The position numbers and the translations under genes are program-made. From Actinomycetes bacterium (GTDB lineage Bacteria > Actinomycetota > Coriobacteriia > Anaerosomatales > JAJZPX01), in NCBI GenBank assembly GCA_021811025.1, contig JAJZPX010000108.1, forward strand, positions 1-6,850: DNA of 6,850 bases, given 5' to 3'. Below are positions 1 through 5,713 of the stretch, one piece after another. Numbering within the stretch: the stretch's first letter is position 1; each line of letters starts with the position of its first letter. The notes under the pieces were generated by a model. That model saw only the letters and a program-made list of their open reading frames with translations. It did not search any database and was not told the DNA's origin.

Positions 1-930
1 GATGTCGATGCCGGCGTGGAACTTCCTCGTGCCGAGGACGGGGTGGATTCGCCAGCCGTACGGCGAGGTGATCGTCTCGTACCCCGGCGTGGGCCAGGTC
101 AGCGAGCCGGCATACTTGCCACGCCCGTGGGAGGCGCCTCCACGCAGGAGGCGCTCGATGCGCGCGGCCTCCGCCTCCTCGGCCGCGACGATCGCCTTCA
201 GCCGGGCGATATTGCCCTTCGTCTCGGAGAGCAGGGCCGCCTTCGCGTCCTGCGCGTCGTGTTGGTCGGCGAGGCGGGAGGCGCGGTCCGACTGGAGCTG
301 CCGCAGCTCGTTCTCCTCCGCGGCCGCCTCCGCCCGCTTCGCCGCGAGCTCCTGCGAGCTGCGGTCGAGCTCCGCCTTCGCGCGCTCCAGCCGCTGCCGC
401 GTGTCGTCGAGGGAGGACATCATGCTGGTGTCCTGCCGCATGACCTGCTCGACGAACGACGTGCGCGCGATGAGGTCCGCCAGGTTCCGCGACTCCAACA
501 GGATCTGCAGCCAGTAGAAGTCCCCCTGCCGGTAGGCGCTCTCCACGCGCCTGCCGAGGAGGTCGCGCCGCTCCTGGTACGCCTGGGTCGTGCTCGCGAT
601 GAGCGACTGCTTGACCGCGATCTCGGCGCGTAGGCCCGCCATCTCGCTCTCGATGCGGGAGCGGCGCGCCTCGGCCGTGTCGACCTTGCCGTTGATGCCG
701 TCGAGCTCCGCCTGCGCGCGCGAGATCGTCGACTCCAGCGCCTTCGTCTCGGCGACGAGTCGGTCGGCCTGCGCCTCGGCCTCGGCCTGCTTGTGCTTCG
801 CGTCCTCCGCGCGCTGGCGCGCCGCGTCCGCCTCCGCGCCGGACACCGCGAAGGAGGCGAGGGGAGAGAAGAAGACGGCGAACGCGAGCGCGAGCGCCGG
901 GATCGCGACCGATGCGCGACTGCGATGCAC
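1..930 (-). CDS. Secreted M23-family peptidoglycan hydrolase with CwlO-like coiled-coil N-terminus (partial, C-terminus beyond window)
   Basis: The frame is open for 310 codons from a GTG at 930 to the left edge. A GGAGGAG ribosome site lies 8 nt upstream of the GTG, and an in-frame TAG further upstream limits any extension. Residues 1-28 form a signal peptide (basic MHRSR, then a hydrophobic core, possible cleavage after SFA). Residues 33-130 and 170-262 are Ala/Glu/Arg/Lys-rich coiled coil. Between them, residues 131-165 (SAYRQGDFYWLQILLES, then NLADLIARTSFVEQV) match the conserved region of CwlO/PcsB-type N-terminal domains. The M23 LytM domain begins near 277 (SPYGWRIHPVLG) and the window ends in FHAGIDI, which contains the first zinc ligands, His305 and Asp309. 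The later HxH ligand is off the edge. Known role of the family: cleavage of peptide cross-bridges during wall growth or division, with the coiled coil controlling activity. It is transcribed divergently from the DUF4870-type gene. The family call is firm; the exact cell-cycle role is not known. Confidence 0.92.
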   Translation of the reverse strand, partial: MHRSRASVAIPALALAFAVFFSPLASFAVSGAEADAARQRAEDAKHKQAEAEAQADRLVAETKALESTISRAQAELDGINGKVDTAEARRSRIESEMAGLRAEIAVKQSLIASTTQAYQERRDLLGRRVESAYRQGDFYWLQILLESRNLADLIARTSFVEQVMRQDTSMMSSLDDTRQRLERAKAELDRSSQELAAKRAEAAAEENELRQLQSDRASRLADQHDAQDAKAALLSETKGNIARLKAIVAAEEAEAARIERLLRGGASHGRGKYAGSLTWPTPGYETITSPYGWRIHPVLGTRKFHAGIDI

Positions 931-938
931 TGCTTCGA

Positions 939-945
939 CTCCTCC
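939..945 (-). promoter_or_regulatory. Ribosome binding site deciding the GTG start of the M23 gene
   Basis: On the minus strand GGAGGAG stands 8 nt before the GTG at 930. No ATG is available in frame between the upstream TAG and the signal peptide, so this site fixes the start. Confidence 0.75.
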
Positions 946-993
946 GGTACAGCGACTACGGGTAGATACTGCTACTGCCGCCGGAAGGCGCTA

Positions 994-1010
994 AGAATCC
1001 TCCTGATTCT
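994..1010. repeat. Inverted repeat in the divergent promoter region (operator candidate)
   Basis: AGAATC, a 5-nt spacer CTCCT, then GATTCT: a perfect 6-bp dyad with 17-bp total length. It overlaps the proposed -35 box of the rightward promoter and the proposed -10 box of the leftward promoter, so a bound dimeric repressor could act on both genes. It has no T-tract and its stem is AT-rich, so a terminator role is unlikely. The operator role is inference. Confidence 0.4.
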
Positions 1011-1031
1011 ACCAGCAAGGAGGGGTATCAT
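1003..1031 (+). promoter_or_regulatory. Candidate sigma-70-type promoter for the DUF4870-type gene
   Basis: CTGATT (1003-1008), a 17-bp spacer, then TATCAT (1026-1031). The -10 box matches TATAAT at 5 of 6 positions; the -35 box is weak (3 of 6). Transcription would start near 1038, giving a leader of about 33 nt that contains the ribosome site AGAGGAG (1055-1061). Confidence 0.4.
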
Positions 1032-1034
1032 CAA
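1006..1034 (-). promoter_or_regulatory. Candidate sigma-70-type promoter for the M23 hydrolase gene
   Basis: On the minus strand TTGATG (1034-1029), a 17-bp spacer, then TAGAAT (1011-1006). The boxes match the consensus at 4 of 6 and 5 of 6 positions. Its -35 box overlaps the -10 box of the rightward promoter, so the two candidates occupy nearly the same DNA in opposite directions. Confidence 0.38.
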
Positions 1035-1070
1035 ACGGAGGGAAAGTCGATCCGAGAGGAGCGTGAAGGA

Positions 1071-1421
1071 ATGGACCAGCCGCCCGTCAACCCGCCGGTG
1101 GACACGGGACAGCCGGCGCCGGCCAACGACACGAGCAAGATACTGGCGGCGCTCAGCTATCCGATCTGGTTCCCTGTGGCGATCATCGCTATCCTGCTCG
1201 ACCCGTACAAGAACGAGAAGTTCGTGAAGCTCCACGCCTATCAGGGGATCGCGCTCGGCGTGGCGATCTACGCGGTCGGGTTCATCACGAGCTTCTTCCT
1301 GATCGGGTTCCTCGTGTATCTCCTGGGCTTCGTCTACCAGATCATCCTGGCGGTGAAGGCGTGGAACGGCGAGTACGTCGAGGTGCCTGTCATCTACGGG
1401 CTCGTGAAGAACTACGTCTAG
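1071..1421 (+). CDS. Small DUF4870/Tic20-like membrane protein
   Basis: This 116-residue protein starts at an ATG preceded by AGAGGAG (1055-1061) at 9 nt spacing. Residues 1-22 are a Pro-rich, soluble N-terminal tail. Hydrophobic segments lie at about 24-43 (SYPIWFPVAIIAILL), 60-80 and 80-97. Conserved-looking polar residues sit between the first two (FVKLHAYQGI, residues 51-60). This arrangement of a first helix, an H-x-x-Q-G/A-x loop and a helical hairpin ending in a short WNG/Y-P-x-I-G tail is that of the DUF4870 family, whose function is not established. Length is normal for the family. The gene is alone on its strand between the divergent M23 gene and a hairpin terminator, so it is probably monocistronic. 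The family call rests on the H-x-x-Q loop and topology; I cannot propose a specific activity. Confidence 0.85.
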   Translation: MDQPPVNPPVDTGQPAPANDTSKILAALSYPIWFPVAIIAILLDPYKNEKFVKLHAYQGIALGVAIYAVGFITSFFLIGFLVYLLGFVYQIILAVKAWNGEYVEVPVIYGLVKNYV

Positions 1422-1447
1422 CGGCGTCGTGCCGAGTTCCCGCGAGG

Positions 1448-1475
1448 GGGGCGGTCCCTGGTGGGCCGCCCCTTC
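1448..1475 (+). terminator. Hairpin terminator after the DUF4870-type gene
   Basis: GGGGCGGTCC (1448-1457) pairs with GGGCCGCCCC (1463-1472) around the loop CTGGT: ten pairs including one T-G wobble. It starts 27 nt after the stop codon. The following TTCGTGTGT is only moderately T-rich, as is usual in GC-rich genomes, so termination may be partial. Confidence 0.7.
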
Positions 1476-1485
1476 GTGTGTCACC

Positions 1486-1515
1486 TTCGCATCCATATGC
1501 CCCCCGGGGTATACT
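1486..1515 (+). promoter_or_regulatory. Candidate promoter of the nfnAB operon
   Basis: TTCGCA (1486-1491), an 18-bp spacer, then TATACT (1510-1515). The -10 box matches the consensus at 5 of 6 positions and the -35 box at 4 of 6. The wider string GGTATACT recurs at 3809-3816 before the response regulator gene. A start near 1522 would leave a leader of about 20 nt before the nfnA ATG. Confidence 0.45.
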
Positions 1516-1542
1516 TGGTACCACCCCACGAAAGGACGGCCG

Positions 1543-2388
1543 ATGCCGTTCGAGGTGCTGCAGAAACGACAGCTGTCCGAAGCGGTCTTCGAGATGACCG
1601 TCGCGGCGCCCGCCGTCGCGGCGAAGGTGCGCCCGGGCCAGTTCCTCATGCTCCGCGTCGACGAGCACGGCGAGCGCATCCCGCTCACGTTCTCCGACTG
1701 GGACGCCGAACAGGGGTGGGTGCGCTTCATCTTCATGGTCGTCGGGAAGACCACGCACGCGCTGTCGCACCGTGAGGCGGGCGAGACGATAGCGGACCTC
1801 GTCGGTCCGCTCGGCAAGCCGACGCGCGTGGAGGGGCTCGGGCGGTGCGTGGTCGTGGGCGGCGGCGTGGGCGCTGCGGTCGCGTACCCGGTCGCGAGGG
1901 CGATGGCTGAGGCCGGCAACGAGGTCACGGTCATCCTCGGCGCGCGCACCGCGGACCTGCTCGTGCTGGCCGACGAGTTCGAGAAGCTGCCGATCTCCGA
2001 GCTCATCGTCGCCACCGACGACGGCTCCGAGGGACGCAAGGGTCTCGTGACGGAGCCGCTGAAGGAGCTTTGCGACGCCGGGGTGGTCGACCACGCCATG
2101 GCGATCGGGCCCGCGATCATGATGAAGTTCTGCGCCGCCACGACTCGCCCCTACGGCGTCCCCACCGTCGTCAGCCTCAACCCGATCATGGTCGACGGCA
2201 CGGGCATGTGCGGCGCGTGCCGCGTGAGCGTCGGTGGCGAGACGAAGTTCGGCTGCGTGGACGGCCCGGACTTCGACGGGCACCTCGTCGACTTCGAGGA
2301 GCTGATGAGCCGCCAGCGCATCTACGCGGACGAGGAGCGCGAGGCCGACGCGGCGTATCGACAGGAGTGCTCGTGCCGGACGAAGTGA
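1543..2388 (+). CDS. nfnA: NfnA: FAD- and [2Fe-2S]-binding subunit of NADH-dependent ferredoxin:NADP+ oxidoreductase
   Basis: This 281-residue protein begins at the ATG at 1543, where AAAGGA (1530-1535) stands 7 nt upstream; an open extension back to 1429 reads through the terminator and promoter and is rejected. It belongs to the PyrK/ferredoxin-reductase-like family. Residues 45-51 (RIPLTFS) form the FAD-binding signature, 88-91 (GPLG) follow it, and 105-113 (GGGVGAAVA) form the NAD(H)-binding loop. Near the C-terminus Cys223, Cys226 and Cys238 with Asp218 match the unusual three-Cys/one-Asp [2Fe-2S] site described for Thermotoga NfnA. The subunit binds NADH and carries the short-range electron path, working with NfnB directly downstream. 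True PyrK sits with pyrD, which is absent here. SudB of sulfide dehydrogenase is the close alternative name for the same family. Cytoplasmic; no signal peptide. Confidence 0.88.
   Translation: MPFEVLQKRQLSEAVFEMTVAAPAVAAKVRPGQFLMLRVDEHGERIPLTFSDWDAEQGWVRFIFMVVGKTTHALSHREAGETIADLVGPLGKPTRVEGLGRCVVVGGGVGAAVAYPVARAMAEAGNEVTVILGARTADLLVLADEFEKLPISELIVATDDGSEGRKGLVTEPLKELCDAGVVDHAMAIGPAIMMKFCAATTRPYGVPTVVSLNPIMVDGTGMCGACRVSVGGETKFGCVDGPDFDGHLVDFEELMSRQRIYADEEREADAAYRQECSCRTK
2363..2367 (+). promoter_or_regulatory. Ribosome site supporting the GTG start of nfnB inside nfnA
   Basis: AGGAG lies 5 nt before GTG at 2373, within the last codons of nfnA. The alternative ATG at 2430 has GAAGGAG (2411-2417) at a longer 12-nt spacing. 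The upstream site is therefore favoured but not decisive. Confidence 0.5.
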
Positions 2389-3797
2389 CACCTCCTCGCC
2401 GCCGGCCCTCGAAGGAGCCGCGGCATCCCATGCCCGAGCGCGACGCGCTGGAGCGTGCCGAGGACTTCGTCGAGGTCGCCCTCGGCTATCCCGAGGAGCT
2501 GGCGCGCGCCGAAGCCGAGCGCTGCCTGCAGTGCGCCAACCCGACGTGCATCGCCGGCTGCCCCGTCAACATCGACATCAAGTCGTTCATCGGCCGAATC
2601 CTCGAGGGCGACTACGAGGGCGGCACTCGGGTCATCAAGGAGCGCAACCCGCTGCCCGCCGTCTGCGGGCGGGTGTGCCCGCAGGAGGAGCAGTGCGAGA
2701 AGGCGTGCATCCTCGCGCGGAAGGGCGAGCCGGTGGCGATCGGGCGCCTCGAGCGGTTCCTCGGCGACCGGGAGCTCGCCCGCCCGCCTGCCGAGCGCGA
2801 GAGGCCGGAGACGGCTCCGCCGAGCGGCAGGCGCGTGGCCGTCATCGGGTCCGGCCCGGCGGGGCTCGCGTGCGCCGGTGAGCTCGCGCGCCTCGGTCAC
2901 GCCGTGACCGTCTTCGAGTCGCTGCACGCCCCCGGCGGCGTGCTCACCTACGGCATCCCGGAGTTCCGCCTGCCGAAGTCGATCGTGCGAGCGGAGATAG
3001 ACGCGCTCGCGGACATGGGCGTCGAGGTCGTGACCGACACGGTGATCGGTGCGACGTACACCCTAGGCGAGCTGCTGGAAGACCAGGGACTTGATGCCGC
3101 CTTCATCGGCGCCGGCGCCGGGCTGCCGGTCTTCCTCGGGATCCCCGGTGAGAACCTCAACGGCGTGTACTCGGCGAACGAGTTCCTCACCCGCGTCAAC
3201 CTCATGAAGGCGTACGAGTTCCCGACGTACGACACGCCCGTGTGGCGCGGTCGCAAGGTCGCGGTAGTGGGCGGCGGCAACGTCGCGATGGACGCAGCGC
3301 GTACCGCGAAGCGCCTGGGCGCGGAGGAGGTCTTCCTCGTGTACCGCCGCACGGAGGAGGAGATGCCGGCGCGGCGGGAGGAGGTCCACCACGCGCGCGA
3401 GGAGGGCGTCGAGTTCAAGATGCTGTGCTCGCCCGTGGAGGTGCTCGGCCGGGACGGCTGGGTGACCGGGCTCACGGCTACGCGCATGGAGCTGGGCGAG
3501 CCCGATGCGTCGGGGAGGCGCGCGCCGGTGTGTGTGGTGGGCTCCGAGTTCACGATCGACTGCGACACCGTCATCGTCGCCCTCGGCACGCGCGCTAACC
3601 CCGTGCTCACTTCCACCGCCGACGGCCTCGAGCTCACGTCGCGCGGCTACATCGTCGCGGACGAGAACGGCGCCACCTCCGTGCCCGGCGTCTACGCCGG
3701 CGGCGACATCGTCACCGGCTCCGCGACGGTCATCAAGGCGATGGGCGCCGGGAAGCGCGCCGCCGCCGCCATCCACGCCCGTCTCGGCGCCTCTTAG
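2373..3797 (+). CDS. nfnB: NfnB: bifurcating-FAD and two-[4Fe-4S] subunit of NADH-dependent ferredoxin:NADP+ oxidoreductase (GltD-like)
   Basis: With the GTG start the protein has 474 residues, close to the roughly 465 usual for NfnB; with the ATG at 2430 it has 455. Family members have a short tail before MPERD, which favours the GTG. Cys51, 54, 59 and 63 and Cys98, 102, 108 and 112 are all present. By homology to dihydropyrimidine dehydrogenase, the clusters are likely Cys51/54/59/112 and Cys63/102/108 plus Glu127 of IGRLERF. Residues 155-164 (VAVIGSGPAG) bind FAD and 298-305 (VVGGGNVA) bind NADP(H). GVYAGGDIVTGSATVI (439-454) closes the flavin site. The known reaction couples NADH and reduced ferredoxin to two NADP+, reversibly, by flavin-based electron bifurcation in the cytoplasm. 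It overlaps nfnA by 16 bp, so translation is probably coupled. GltD of glutamate synthase is the main alternative, but no gltB-like large subunit is adjacent and nfnA is. Confidence 0.88.
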   Translation: MPDEVTPPRRRPSKEPRHPMPERDALERAEDFVEVALGYPEELARAEAERCLQCANPTCIAGCPVNIDIKSFIGRILEGDYEGGTRVIKERNPLPAVCGRVCPQEEQCEKACILARKGEPVAIGRLERFLGDRELARPPAERERPETAPPSGRRVAVIGSGPAGLACAGELARLGHAVTVFESLHAPGGVLTYGIPEFRLPKSIVRAEIDALADMGVEVVTDTVIGATYTLGELLEDQGLDAAFIGAGAGLPVFLGIPGENLNGVYSANEFLTRVNLMKAYEFPTYDTPVWRGRKVAVVGGGNVAMDAARTAKRLGAEEVFLVYRRTEEEMPARREEVHHAREEGVEFKMLCSPVEVLGRDGWVTGLTATRMELGEPDASGRRAPVCVVGSEFTIDCDTVIVALGTRANPVLTSTADGLELTSRGYIVADENGATSVPGVYAGGDIVTGSATVIKAMGAGKRAAAAIHARLGAS

Positions 3798-3810
3798 CGC
3801 AACCTTGCGG

Positions 3811-3816
3811 TATACT
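3811..3816 (+). promoter_or_regulatory. Candidate -10 element of the regulator/DUF916-like operon
   Basis: TATACT within GGTATACT, the same 8-mer as at the proposed nfnA promoter. No good -35 hexamer sits 16-18 bp upstream, where the sequence is the end of nfnB, which would fit an activator-dependent promoter. A start would fall near 3823, at the base of the hairpin noted next. Confidence 0.4.
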
Positions 3817-3820
3817 CAAC

Positions 3821-3844
3821 AAGCGATCTGACGAACGGTCGCTT
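3821..3844 (+). other. Hairpin in the nfnB to regulator gap
   Basis: AAGCGATC (3821-3828) pairs with GGTCGCTT (3837-3844), eight pairs with one T-G wobble and an 8-nt loop. It begins 24 nt after the nfnB stop and is followed by TCC, so it could be a weak terminator for nfnAB. If the -10 box at 3811 is real it would instead form the 5' end of the regulator mRNA. The sequence alone does not decide between these. Confidence 0.4.
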
Positions 3845-3876
3845 TCCGAGTGCAACATGACGGGCAGGGGGTGTGG

Positions 3877-4614
3877 ATGGACCAGATCAGCGTTCTAGTC
3901 GTCGACGACGACGCGTCCATCGTCGAGATGATACGTCTTGGCCTTGAGACGGACGGGATGCGCGTTCTCGGAGCCGCGGACGGCGCCGAGGCCCTCGAAG
4001 TGCTCGCAAAGGAATCCATCGACGTCATCGTCCTCGACATCATGATGCCCAAGGTCGATGGCTGGATGGCGCTGATGGAGATCCGCAACAACCCGCTCAC
4101 CTCGGGGATCCCCGTCATAATGCTCACCGCCAAGACGCAGGACCTCGCGAAGATCCTCGCTTTCAAGCAGGGCGTGCAGCAGTACGTCACGAAGCCGTTC
4201 AACATCATCGAGCTCTCGGCTCGCGTGCGCAGCCTCGTCCAGTCTCGCGCCCGCATGGAGCCGATCGCGGCGACCGACAGCGAGTTCCGCAAGCTCGCGG
4301 TGCGGAAGGGCGGGCGCACCATCCTGCTCAACATCGACGACGTCGTGTACGTGTCGGCCAAGAACAAATCCACGTACGTGCACACGTACGAGAACCAGTA
4401 CCTCGTCGACCTGACCTTGGGCGAGCTCGAGAAGAAGCTCTCCAAGGAGTCCTTCGTTCGGCTCCACCGCAGCTACATCATCAACCTCAACTGCATCAAG
4501 GAGATCCTCAGAGTAGACGGGAGCTATGTCGTGGTCGCAGGGGACAGGGACGAGACGCACATCCCGGTGGCGCGTCGGCAGGTCAAGCAGTTCCGAGAGG
4601 CGGTGGGGATCTGA
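3877..4614 (+). CDS. Response regulator, receiver (REC) plus LytTR DNA-binding domain
   Basis: I take the ATG at 3877, with AGGGGG (3866-3871) 5 nt upstream, giving 245 residues that begin directly with the receiver strand ISVLVVDDD. An in-frame GTG at 3850 would add nine residues with no domain value. REC spans residues 4-122: the acidic pocket is Asp10/Asp11, the phosphorylation site is Asp54 (VLDIMMPK), the switch residue is Thr84 and the conserved lysine is Lys106 (TKPF). A LytTR domain spans about 137-242, with conserved-looking VVYVSAKNKSTYVHT (156-170), FVRLHRSYIINL (193-204) and IPVARRQ (229-235). LytTR proteins bind paired direct repeats and often control surface or quorum-sensing genes. 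No histidine kinase lies in the window, so it is an orphan here. Its TGA overlaps the ATG of the next gene (TGATG), implying translational coupling with a surface protein. Confidence 0.93.
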   Translation: MDQISVLVVDDDASIVEMIRLGLETDGMRVLGAADGAEALEVLAKESIDVIVLDIMMPKVDGWMALMEIRNNPLTSGIPVIMLTAKTQDLAKILAFKQGVQQYVTKPFNIIELSARVRSLVQSRARMEPIAATDSEFRKLAVRKGGRTILLNIDDVVYVSAKNKSTYVHTYENQYLVDLTLGELEKKLSKESFVRLHRSYIINLNCIKEILRVDGSYVVVAGDRDETHIPVARRQVKQFREAVGI

Positions 4615-5630
4615 TGACTGCAGCGAGGATCCGCAGGAGCGTCGCTCTGCTGGCGGGCGCGGTCCTGTTGTCCGCCGGCCTCGCGGTGCCGGCACCGGCG
4701 TTCGGCGTGAGGACGCTCGGCATCTCGGCCCCGTCGTTCGACTTCAGCTTGTCCCCCGGCGGCACAGGCAAGGGGGATCTCCAGGTGCTCAACGAGGGGA
4801 CGGAGCCCGTCGACGTCCTCGTGTACGCCGCGGAGCAGAAGATCGACGCGAGCGGGACTGCCACGTACGTCGTGCCCGACCGCAACAGCGCGACGAGCGC
4901 GAGCGCCGGCGCGTCGAGCTGGATCAGCCTGAAGCTGCCGCCCGACGCCAAGACCGCCGGGAACGTGCCCTACGTCTCGATCAAGCCGGGAGGCAGCGCG
5001 CCCGTCAAGTTCGACTTCCAGGTGCCGGCGAACGCCTCGCCGGGCGATCACCAGGTCATCCTGTTCTTCGAGATGTTCTCCAGGCCCAACAACGGCGAGG
5101 GCGCGGTGATGGCCGTCAGCGGCCGGCTCGGCTCGCGCGTCCGCATCCGCGTGAAGGGCGAGTTCGTCGAGAAGGTCGAAGTCGCGCCGTTCTCCGTGCG
5201 GTCGTTCGTCATCGGATCGAAGGTACCGTACTCGTTCACGGTGAAGAACTCAGGGAACCTCGACGAGCGGGTCACGGCGGGAGTCGAGGTCCTCGACTCG
5301 AGCGAGGCCATCGTGGGCAAGGCCAGCCCGTTGTCGGATCTGCCGATCTACGCGAGCACGTCGAAGAAGGTGGCGGGCGAGATCGACGCCCCGAACCTCG
5401 GCTTCGGGCAGAACATCGTGAGGCTGACGGCGAGCTACAAGAAGCAGGGCGCCTCGCAGCCGGAGACCGTCGTCAAGGAGCGGACGCTGTTCGCCGTGCC
5501 GCTGTGGTTCGTCATCGCGGTCGTCGCGCTCGTCGCGACGCTGCTGACAGGCACGATCGTTTGGGTGGCACGGCGCAGGGCGCGCCGCAAGAAGGCATCC
5601 GCGGCTCAGACGGAACCGGCGGCGGCATAA
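4614..5630 (+). CDS. Secreted, membrane-anchored DUF916-like (WxL-interacting-type) surface protein
   Basis: This 338-residue protein starts at the ATG overlapping the regulator's stop codon. Residues 1-29 are a signal peptide (basic MTAARIRR, a hydrophobic core, then VPAPA). Residues 36-155 resemble the DUF916 peptidoglycan-binding domain of WxL-interacting proteins: an SFDFSLSPGGTGKGDLQVLN start, a S-x-S-x-W-I strand near 101-104, then a P-G-G-S-A-P-V-K-F strand and VPANASPGDHQVIL (137-150). Residues 175-290 form a second beta-rich, Ig-like region (YSFTVKNSGNLDERV). A transmembrane helix at about 293-318 is followed by RRRARRKK, placing the body outside and the tail inside. In Firmicutes such proteins link WxL proteins to peptidoglycan and sit in their gene clusters. 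No canonical WxL gene is seen here, but a small secreted protein lies convergently downstream. The DUF916 assignment is by pattern, not by search. Confidence 0.8.
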   Translation: MTAARIRRSVALLAGAVLLSAGLAVPAPAFGVRTLGISAPSFDFSLSPGGTGKGDLQVLNEGTEPVDVLVYAAEQKIDASGTATYVVPDRNSATSASAGASSWISLKLPPDAKTAGNVPYVSIKPGGSAPVKFDFQVPANASPGDHQVILFFEMFSRPNNGEGAVMAVSGRLGSRVRIRVKGEFVEKVEVAPFSVRSFVIGSKVPYSFTVKNSGNLDERVTAGVEVLDSSEAIVGKASPLSDLPIYASTSKKVAGEIDAPNLGFGQNIVRLTASYKKQGASQPETVVKERTLFAVPLWFVIAVVALVATLLTGTIVWVARRRARRKKASAAQTEPAAA

Positions 5631-5654
5631 GCCGAACCGCCCGCGAACCTGGGA

Positions 5655-5696
5655 CACGAAGAAGCCCGCGCCTCCCCCGGCGCGGGCTTCTTCGTG
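5655..5696. terminator. Bidirectional terminator between convergent genes
   Basis: Residues 5655-5672 (CACGAAGAAGCCCGCGCC) pair perfectly with 5679-5696, 18 bp around the loop TCCCCC. The arms carry GAAGAAG and CTTCTTC, so each strand reads a T-rich run at the end of the hairpin. It lies 24 nt after the DUF916-like gene and 17 nt after the stop of the convergent gene, serving both. Confidence 0.9.
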
Positions 5697-5713
5697 GTGT
5701 GCTGTGTTGGCGG

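Noticed and set aside
972..2141. Long open frame of 389 codons on the minus strand, and similar ones at 1390-2391 and 3063-3776
   Set aside because: They lie opposite the DUF4870-type and nfnAB genes, have low-complexity Arg/Pro/Ser or His/Arg-rich translations, and cross the terminator and promoter; they are shadows of GC-rich coding DNA.
1543..2388. PyrK, electron-transfer subunit of dihydroorotate dehydrogenase
   Set aside because: No pyrD or other pyrimidine gene is adjacent, and the [2Fe-2S] site has Asp in place of one Cys.
2373..3797. Small subunit of glutamate synthase (GltD)
   Set aside because: The domain plan is shared, but no large subunit is adjacent and the upstream gene is an NfnA-type protein, which points to Nfn.
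3850..3876. Upstream GTG start for the response regulator
   Set aside because: The extra residues (MQHDGQGVW) precede the first receiver strand and have no ribosome site as good as the one before the ATG at 3877.
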